Part shown: positions 6,687 to 10,992 of the stretch, piece by piece
How the letters are laid out: each line of letters starts with the position of its first letter
How positions within the stretch are numbered: position 1 is the stretch's first letter
NCBI RefSeq assembly: GCF_002432125.1
Contig: NZ_DJFS01000030.1
Span: 2,792-13,783 of the forward strand
Reading direction: 5' to 3'
DNA from: Brevundimonas sp. UBA5866
GTDB lineage: Bacteria; Pseudomonadota; Alphaproteobacteria; Caulobacterales; Caulobacteraceae
DNA: 10,992 nucleotides
Position numbers and translations under genes: made by a program
Notes under the pieces: model-generated
Told to the model about the DNA's origin: nothing
What the model saw: only the letters and a program-made list of their open reading frames with translations
Databases searched by the model: none

Positions 6687-8104
6687 GCGTCTTCGGCTGT
6701 GTCTTCGGGAGGCGATGAGGGAGGAAGAACCAGTGCAACACGAAGACCGGGTCCGCGTCCATCAAATGCGCCCGGGCCTTCGTCCAATTCGATACGGCCA
6801 CCGTGCGCCTCGGCGACGGCAGTCACCAGCGACAGGCCAAGGCCCGACCCCGGCTCGGTGCGGCTGCTGTCCAGCCGCACAAAGCGTTGCAGAACGCGCT
6901 CGCGGTCCTCTTCGGGAATGCCGGGGCCGTTATCGGTGACGGAATACTCGATCTCGCCATTGGATTTGCGTCGCGCGCGGAACATGACCGCGCCCCCCGC
7001 AGGCGTATATTTGATGGCGTTGTCGATCAGATTGGCCAAGGCCTGGGCGAGGAAGGGCTGGTTGCCCTCGACCCACAGATCCGTGTCGATCTCTGAAGCG
7101 AATTCGATCTCTTTCTCTTCGCCCGAAAATTCGTACAGCTCGGCCATGTCGCGGGCCAGGCTGGCCGCATCGAACACCTTGGGATCGGGCGCACCCCCGG
7201 CCTGCAGGCGCGCGATGGCCAGGACGGTGTTGAAGGTTTTCAGCAGGCTGTCGGCCTCGCCCAGAGCCAGTTCCAGCGCATCCACACCGTTGATGCGGCC
7301 CGCCTCGGCATCGATCAGTGCCACTTCCATCTTGGCCCGCATACGGGTGAGCGGCGAGCGCAGGTCATGGGCGATCGCATCGCCAGCATGCCGGATAGAG
7401 GCCATCGAGCCCTCCAGCCGGTCCAGCATGGTGTTCAGCCCCTGCGACAGCTCATCCAGTTCGTCGCCGGAGTTACGGACAGGTATGCGCACCTTCAGGT
7501 CGCCTTCCTGAACCGCCGTCACCACCCTGTTCAGACGCCCCATCGCCAGTTCCACGCGACGGCTGATCAGCACCCCGCCGCCGATACCCAGCACAAGCAC
7601 CAGTATCATCGCCATCCACAGCGCCTGCGTCAGGCGCGACAGATAGGCCTCGATGTCACCCGTATCCTCGCCCACGAACAGGTATTCACCGCCCGACAGG
7701 GGGGTATCGATACCGATGGACTGACGGCGCTGGACACGGCCTTCGTCGTCGGTGACGGTCAGGCGGAAGCTTTCCCATTGGCCGCTGTTCACGCCATCGG
7801 GGATGTCCGAGATATTGGCCGTCACCACCTGACCTTCGGCATCGCGGAGGCGGTACAGATATTTGTCACCGCGAAGCGTGCGGTCGATGAGGGCCTGGTT
7901 CAGCGCGGTACGGCCGCGCGTACGGTAGATGCCGACAAGGGTCTCGACCTCGGCGCGCACACTGACCTCGGCGCGGGCACGCGCCTCTGCCGCCGAGGCC
8001 ATGTAGACATAGCTCATCACCGCGCTGGCCGTGGCCACGAACAGGGCCAGAAACAGCAGCGTCAGACGGAAAGGCGTACGTCTGAAAAGTGATGGCAGCT
8101 TCAT
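6683..8104 (-). CDS. HAMP-domain sensor histidine kinase of the degP/glnE locus
   Basis: A 473-residue inner-membrane sensor kinase. TM1 spans residues about 13-35, a periplasmic sensing domain about 36-158, and TM2 about 161-181. A HAMP domain follows (about 182-232), then HisKA with DAIAHDLRSPLTR and the phospho-accepting His246. The HATPase domain has the N box ALANLIDNAIKYTP, G1 TDNGPGIPEED and G2 GSGLGLSL. It is the likely partner of the OmpR-type regulator immediately upstream (9 nt between that stop and this ATG). The only strong Shine-Dalgarno (GGAGG, 8123-8119) lies inside a hairpin that ends one base before the start, so translation probably depends on ribosomes finishing the regulator gene. 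Its stop overlaps the glnE start. Placement after degP suggests an envelope signal, but the ligand is unknown and the periplasmic domain shows no family I can name. Confidence 0.95.
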   Translation of the reverse strand: MKLPSLFRRTPFRLTLLFLALFVATASAVMSYVYMASAAEARARAEVSVRAEVETLVGIYRTRGRTALNQALIDRTLRGDKYLYRLRDAEGQVVTANISDIPDGVNSGQWESFRLTVTDDEGRVQRRQSIGIDTPLSGGEYLFVGEDTGDIEAYLSRLTQALWMAMILVLVLGIGGGVLISRRVELAMGRLNRVVTAVQEGDLKVRIPVRNSGDELDELSQGLNTMLDRLEGSMASIRHAGDAIAHDLRSPLTRMRAKMEVALIDAEAGRINGVDALELALGEADSLLKTFNTVLAIARLQAGGAPDPKVFDAASLARDMAELYEFSGEEKEIEFASEIDTDLWVEGNQPFLAQALANLIDNAIKYTPAGGAVMFRARRKSNGEIEYSVTDNGPGIPEEDRERVLQRFVRLDSSRTEPGSGLGLSLVTAVAEAHGGRIELDEGPGAFDGRGPGLRVALVLPPSSPPEDTAEDA

Positions 8105-8105
8105 A

Positions 8106-8123
8106 GGAGGCCCTTAGGCCTCC
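8106..8123 (-). promoter_or_regulatory. Hairpin over regulator stop and kinase ribosome-binding site
   Basis: On the minus strand this is GGAGGCC-TAAG-GGCCTCC, a perfect 7-bp stem with a 4-nt loop, ending one base before the kinase ATG at 8104. The left arm encodes the last Glu-Ala of the response regulator and holds the GGAGG; the loop begins with its TAA stop. The stem would hide the GGAGG unless a ribosome reading the regulator gene opens it. A weaker AAGGG sits 6 nt before the ATG, partly in the loop. Confidence 0.65.
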
Positions 8124-8785
8124 AGCCGGTACCCCGCGCCGCGCACGGTCTGAAGCATGGCACGGTCAAAGCCCTTGTCGATCTTCGAACGCAGGCGGCT
8201 GATGTGGACGTCGATGACGTTGGTCTGGGGGTCGAAGTGGTATTCCCACACCTTCTCCAGCAGCATGGTGCGGGTCACCGACTGGCCAGCGTGGCGCATC
8301 AGGAATTCCAGCAGCTGGAACTCGCGCGGTTGCAGGTCGATGTCCTGCCCCTCGCGGGTGACGGTGCGGGCGATCAGGTTCATTTCCAGCTCGCCGACCT
8401 TGAGTACGGTCTGGACGCCGCCCGTCTCGCGACGGCGCGACAGGGCCTCGACGCGGGCGATCAGTTCAGCAAAGGCATAAGGCTTGACGAGATAGTCGTC
8501 GGCACCGGCTTTCAGGCCGACCACGCGGTCTTCAACCTCGCCCAGGGCCGAGAGGAACAATACCGGGGTCTGGTCGCCGCCCTTGCGCAGGGTCTCGACC
8601 ATGCCGATGCCATCAAGGCGCGGCATCATGCGGTCAACGACATAGACGTCGTAACCGCCTTTCTGGGCCTCGAGCAGACCGAAGGCACCATCTACGGCGT
8701 GGGTGACTTCGTGACCGGCCTCGGACAACCCGCGCACCATTGCGGTTGCTGCCTCGGCGTCATCCTCGACAACCAAAATACGCAT
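8114..8785 (-). CDS. OmpR/PhoB-type DNA-binding response regulator
   Basis: A 223-residue two-component regulator. The receiver domain has the acidic pair Asp8/Asp9 in MRILVVEDD, phospho-acceptor Asp51 in YVVDRMMPRLDG, Ser79 and Lys101 in DYLVKPYAF. The C-terminal winged helix (about 125-221) includes LQPREFQLLEFLMRHAGQSVTRTMLLEKVW and DVHISRLRSKID. I chose ATG 8785 over the further ATG at 8815 because it is preceded by GGAGG with 5-nt spacing (8795-8791) and gives the canonical MRILVVEDD start. It is followed at once by its probable cognate kinase. Candidate targets are degP upstream and this operon itself, but no binding site is proven. An 11-bp inverted repeat lies in its leader. Confidence 0.96.
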   Translation of the reverse strand: MRILVVEDDAEAATAMVRGLSEAGHEVTHAVDGAFGLLEAQKGGYDVYVVDRMMPRLDGIGMVETLRKGGDQTPVLFLSALGEVEDRVVGLKAGADDYLVKPYAFAELIARVEALSRRRETGGVQTVLKVGELEMNLIARTVTREGQDIDLQPREFQLLEFLMRHAGQSVTRTMLLEKVWEYHFDPQTNVIDVHISRLRSKIDKGFDRAMLQTVRGAGYRLEA

Positions 8786-8804
8786 GAACCCCTCCAGATT
8801 GGTA

Positions 8805-8836
8805 TTCGGCGGCAACCTTAACAGATTGCCGCCGAA
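8805..8836. repeat. 11-bp perfect inverted repeat upstream of the response regulator
   Basis: TTCGGCGGCAA and its exact complement flank a 10-nt centre. It begins 20 bp before the ATG at 8785. As RNA from the minus strand it would form a strong stem ending 9 nt before the GGAGG. No T run follows on either strand, so a standard terminator is unlikely. Options are an attenuator, a stabilising 5' leader stem or an operator. Confidence 0.75.
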
Positions 8837-8899
8837 ACCGTGAGTTAAGGCTTCGTCAGGTTTGCACCCAGTTTAGGGCACTTTTCGACGCGAACCCGA
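8837..8899. other. Remaining degP to response-regulator spacer
   Basis: I see no gene and no clear terminator after degP. A pair of GTTT-ended 11-bp units in register (8853-8863 and 8864-8874) is the only other structure, and it is weak. Whether the regulator has its own promoter here or is read through from degP cannot be told by eye. Confidence 0.4.
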
Positions 8900-10438
8900 T
8901 CAGTCCTTCTTCAGCGGCAGCACCACCGAACGGTTGACCCCCTGATAGCGGACCATCAGCAGAACACTGGGACGACCGGCGCTGCGGGCGGCATCGACCG
9001 CCGCACGGAATGCATTGGCATCGGCCACCACGCGGTTGTTGGCACGCAGGATGACCAAGCCCGGCGGCATGCCGAGTTTACCCGCCTCGGAACCGGCTTC
9101 CACAGCCGTCACCACCACGCCGTTGACGTCGGCGGGGATGTCATAGCGCTGGCGCAGGGCTGCCGTGATCGAGGTGACGGTGATGCCCTCGACCTCGGTA
9201 CCGGCAACCGCCGACGGCGGCGCTTCCGGCGTCTGCCCGCCTTCCATCTGCTGGTTCAGCTCCTCTTCCGAGGGGCGGCGTCCCGCGCGGACATCCACCG
9301 TCTGGCGACGGCCTTCACGCAGCACTTCCAGACGCAGACGGTCTCCCGGCTTGGCCGCCGCCACGCGGCGGGTCAGGCTGGTCGCGCCGTCTACCGCCTC
9401 GCCGTTGACGGAGATAACAATGTCTTCTTCCCTCAGGCCAGCATCGGCCGCAGGCGAACCGGCAGTCACCTGGGCGACGAAAGCGCCCTTGGTATTGGCA
9501 TCAAGACCCAGTGCCTCTTTAACGTCGGGCATCAGATCGCCGATCTGGACCCCCAGATAGCCGCGCTCGATCTTCTCGCCGCGCATCAGGCGGTCGGTAA
9601 TTTCCTTGGCGGTCTTGGCGGGAATGGCAAAGCCGATACCGACCGAGCCGCCCGACGGCGAATAGATGGCCGTGTTGACGCCGATCACGCGGCCATAGAT
9701 GTCAAAGGTCGGACCACCGGAGTTGCCCCGGTTGATGGCTGCGTCGATCTGCAGGAATTCGTTGGCGACACCGCCGCCGATGTCACGGGACTTGGCCGAG
9801 ACGATACCGGCTGTCGCCGTACCGCCTAGGCCGAACGGATTGCCGACCGCAATAACCCAGTCGCCGACGCGCGGTTCGGAGTTTTCTTCAAAGCTGACGA
9901 ACGGGAAGGACTGACCCTCCACCTTGATCACGGCAAGGTCGGAGCCTTCGTCACGGCCGACAAGGCGCGCCTTGAAGGTGCGGCCATCACTGGTTTTGAC
10001 CGTGATCTCCTCGGCATTGGCAACCACGTGGTTGTTGGTGACGATGGTGCCGTCAGCCGAGATGAAGAAACCCGAGCCACTGCCCGGTGCCAACTGGCTA
10101 TCCTGTTCGCCTTTCGGGTCCTCGTCGCCCTGGCGCGGGGCCGTAAAGGGGAAGGGGAAGCCCGGAATCTGGATGGTACGCGGGCGCTGGACCCGCGTCT
10201 TGACGTCGATCTGCACCACAGCCGGTGCGACCTGTTCAAAGATATCGGCAAAGCTGAGCGGCGCGCCCTGCGGCGGCGCAAAAGCCAGACCGGCCGAACC
10301 GGCACTCGGTGCCAGACGTGAAGCCGATGCGGGGGCGGCGTCAGCGGATGGCCACTGGATCACGCCCCCTGCCGTCGCCGCTGCGGCGAAGGTCAGGCCT
10401 ACAGCGGCACCCAGAATGAACTCCTTGCGTTTCAGCAT
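8900..10438 (-). CDS. degP: Do-family periplasmic serine protease/chaperone (DegP/HtrA)
   Basis: A 512-residue HtrA protease. An N-terminal export signal has basic residues MLKRK, a hydrophobic core at about 8-27 and a likely cut near ADA-AP (residue about 34). The trypsin-like domain contains the complete triad His137 (TNNHVV), Asp167 (GSDLAVIKV) and Ser240 (NRGNSGGP). Two PDZ domains follow: the first at about 293-385 (RGYLGVQI, GSPAADAGLREEDIVISVNG), the second at about 412-510 (EAGKLGMPPGLVILRANN). It degrades or refolds damaged envelope proteins in the periplasm. A low-complexity Q loop (about 84-115, PGFPFPF) is typical of DegP-type proteins. The ATG at 10438 has AAGGA 5 nt upstream. 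It sits between ccmH and a two-component pair, an order I recall from other alphaproteobacteria. DegQ/MucD naming is possible; the biochemical class is certain. Confidence 0.96.
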   Translation of the reverse strand: MLKRKEFILGAAVGLTFAAAATAGGVIQWPSADAAPASASRLAPSAGSAGLAFAPPQGAPLSFADIFEQVAPAVVQIDVKTRVQRPRTIQIPGFPFPFTAPRQGDEDPKGEQDSQLAPGSGSGFFISADGTIVTNNHVVANAEEITVKTSDGRTFKARLVGRDEGSDLAVIKVEGQSFPFVSFEENSEPRVGDWVIAVGNPFGLGGTATAGIVSAKSRDIGGGVANEFLQIDAAINRGNSGGPTFDIYGRVIGVNTAIYSPSGGSVGIGFAIPAKTAKEITDRLMRGEKIERGYLGVQIGDLMPDVKEALGLDANTKGAFVAQVTAGSPAADAGLREEDIVISVNGEAVDGATSLTRRVAAAKPGDRLRLEVLREGRRQTVDVRAGRRPSEEELNQQMEGGQTPEAPPSAVAGTEVEGITVTSITAALRQRYDIPADVNGVVVTAVEAGSEAGKLGMPPGLVILRANNRVVADANAFRAAVDAARSAGRPSVLLMVRYQGVNRSVVLPLKKD

Positions 10439-10462
10439 CGTCGTCCTTGCAGTCTACGATTG

Positions 10463-10479
10463 GGAATCCGGTGGATTCC
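10463..10479. repeat. Perfect inverted repeat 7-3-7 in the degP leader
   Basis: Reads GGAATCC-GGT-GGATTCC. It starts just downstream of the predicted degP transcription start and ends about 24 bp before the ATG. It could be an operator that blocks early transcription or a 5' UTR hairpin. Its arms differ from those of the 7-3-7 repeats before the sigma gene. Confidence 0.75.
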
Positions 10480-10489
10480 ACAAACAACG

Positions 10490-10516
10490 GATATAGGCGT
10501 CATCGGTTAAAGCCAA
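10490..10516 (-). promoter_or_regulatory. Predicted housekeeping promoter of degP
   Basis: On the minus strand, TTGGCTT (10516-10510), a 12-bp spacer and CCTATATC (10497-10490). This matches 4 of 7 positions of the Caulobacter housekeeping -35 (TTGACGS) and 7 of 8 of the -10 (GCTANAWC), with a spacer inside the known 10-14 range. CCTATATCCG also fits the alphaproteobacterial RpoH -10 (CYTATNTNNG), but I see no CTTG at the right distance. The expected start of transcription is near 10483. Confidence 0.5.
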
Positions 10517-10602
10517 TGCCTGCCAGCAAGAATGGTTCGACACAGACCACGGTATTGCCAAGGCTCAACTACGGCAAAACCGAGCCCCCAGATGTCTTAT
10601 CC

Positions 10603-10617
10603 GTCACTTAAAGTGAC
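10603..10617. repeat. Perfect inverted repeat next to the ccmH stop
   Basis: GTCACTT-A-AAGTGAC, touching the last base of the ccmH TAG. As RNA it would be at best a 5-bp stem with a 5-nt loop and lacks a T run, so it is a poor terminator. It could be a protein-binding site. The rest of 10518-10602 shows nothing that I can name. Confidence 0.6.
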
Positions 10618-10992
10618 TATTCGGGTGACTTCTCTGTGGCAGACCCGATGAAACGCTCCAGCTCGGCTTCTTCCTGTGCGCTGAGGCTGGCCTCGTCGGA
10701 ACGACGGCGGCGCGCACGCAGCCACAGGACCAAACCTGTGCCCGCTGCCAGCGCGAACGGCCCCAGCCACAGCACAAGGGTTGCACCGCGGAACGGGGGG
10801 GTGAACAGCACATACTCCCCATAACGGCGGACCAGATCCTCACGGATATCCTGATCGGACCGTCCCGCGGCGATCTGTTCGCGCACCAGCCTGCGCATGT
10901 CCGCGGCAATGGCTGCCGGACTGTCGGCAATGGCTTCGTGCTGGCACACCACACAACGGATGTCGGTGAACAGGGCGCGGGCGCGCGCTTCC
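10617..10992 (-). CDS. ccmH: Cytochrome c maturation protein CcmH/CycL (5' truncated)
   Basis: The frame is open to the window edge and reads EARARALFTDIRCVVCQHEAIADS, so the gene begins beyond 10992; an apparent start at 10952 (GTG inside the CxxC motif) is not real. The RCVVCQ motif is the thiol pair that acts on the haem-binding Cys residues of apocytochrome c in the periplasm. It is followed by the family's helical segment (REDLVRRYGEYVLFTPPFRGA), a TM helix (about 10805-10735, LVLWLGPFALAAGTGLVLWL), a basic RARRRR stop and a short acidic cytoplasmic tail rich in Glu. The size and order match the short alphaproteobacterial CcmH/CycL rather than an enteric CcmH fused to a CcmI-like TPR domain. 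It probably closes a ccmIEFH (cycHJKL) operon lying to the right, with degP next in the same direction. Confidence 0.93.
   Translation of the reverse strand, partial: EARARALFTDIRCVVCQHEAIADSPAAIAADMRRLVREQIAAGRSDQDIREDLVRRYGEYVLFTPPFRGATLVLWLGPFALAAGTGLVLWLRARRRRSDEASLSAQEEAELERFIGSATEKSPE

Noticed and set aside
6420..7511. 363-residue plus-strand open frame opposite the start of glnE and the kinase
   Set aside because: A Ser/Arg/Pro-rich product that spans the boundary of two well-supported genes on the other strand; a GC shadow.
8818..8848. CtrA box (TTAA-N7-TTAA) upstream of the response regulator
   Set aside because: Two TTAA copies exist but they are far more than 7 bp apart.
10617..10952. 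A complete 111-residue gene starting at 10952
   Set aside because: That GTG lies inside the RCVVCQ motif and the frame stays open to the edge, so this is a truncated CcmH, not a short protein.

Overview
The window reads as chromosomal core sequence of a GC-rich alphaproteobacterium, most likely Caulobacterales (Caulobacter, Brevundimonas or a relative). The reasons are a PleC-like cell-cycle histidine kinase, a full-length GlnE, a ccmH(cycL)-degP-two-component-glnE gene order of the kind I recall from other alphaproteobacteria, and a degP promoter that fits the Caulobacter housekeeping consensus. I see no insertion sequence, phage gene, tRNA, rRNA, CRISPR array or clear sign of transfer. The genus is inference.

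Layout. Bases 1-2034 (+) hold the 3' part of a membrane-bound, two-PAS histidine kinase of the PleC/DivJ type, cut by the window start. Every other gene lies on the minus strand and converges on it, with only 10 bp between the two stop codons. Read in the direction of transcription from the right edge, these are: a 5'-truncated ccmH/cycL (10992-10617), degP (10438-8900), an OmpR-type response regulator (8785-8114), its HAMP-type sensor kinase (8104-6683), glnE (6686-3783), an ECF-type sigma factor (about 3562-2987), a small one-TM putative anti-sigma factor (2982-2536), and a small membrane-anchored Metal_resist/CpxP-like periplasmic protein (2539-2045).

How the genes fit together. ccmH and degP act in the periplasm, in cytochrome c maturation and in protein quality control. 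The two-component pair after degP probably senses an envelope condition. The kinase stop and the glnE start overlap as ATGA, so the enzyme that controls glutamine synthetase by (de)adenylylation is translationally tied to a signalling operon. The last three genes form a compact sigma / anti-sigma / periplasmic-sensor module with the layout of CnrYXH-type systems.

The gaps are short: 220 bp before the sigma gene, 178 bp before degP and 114 bp before the response regulator. All three carry perfect inverted repeats. The most notable are two adjacent 7-3-7 repeats upstream of the sigma gene, a 7-3-7 repeat in the degP leader just after its predicted promoter, an 11-bp stem before the response regulator, and a hairpin that pairs the only good kinase Shine-Dalgarno with a CCTCC next to the kinase start. 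I found no radically new system. The sigma module and these leader structures deserve the closest look.
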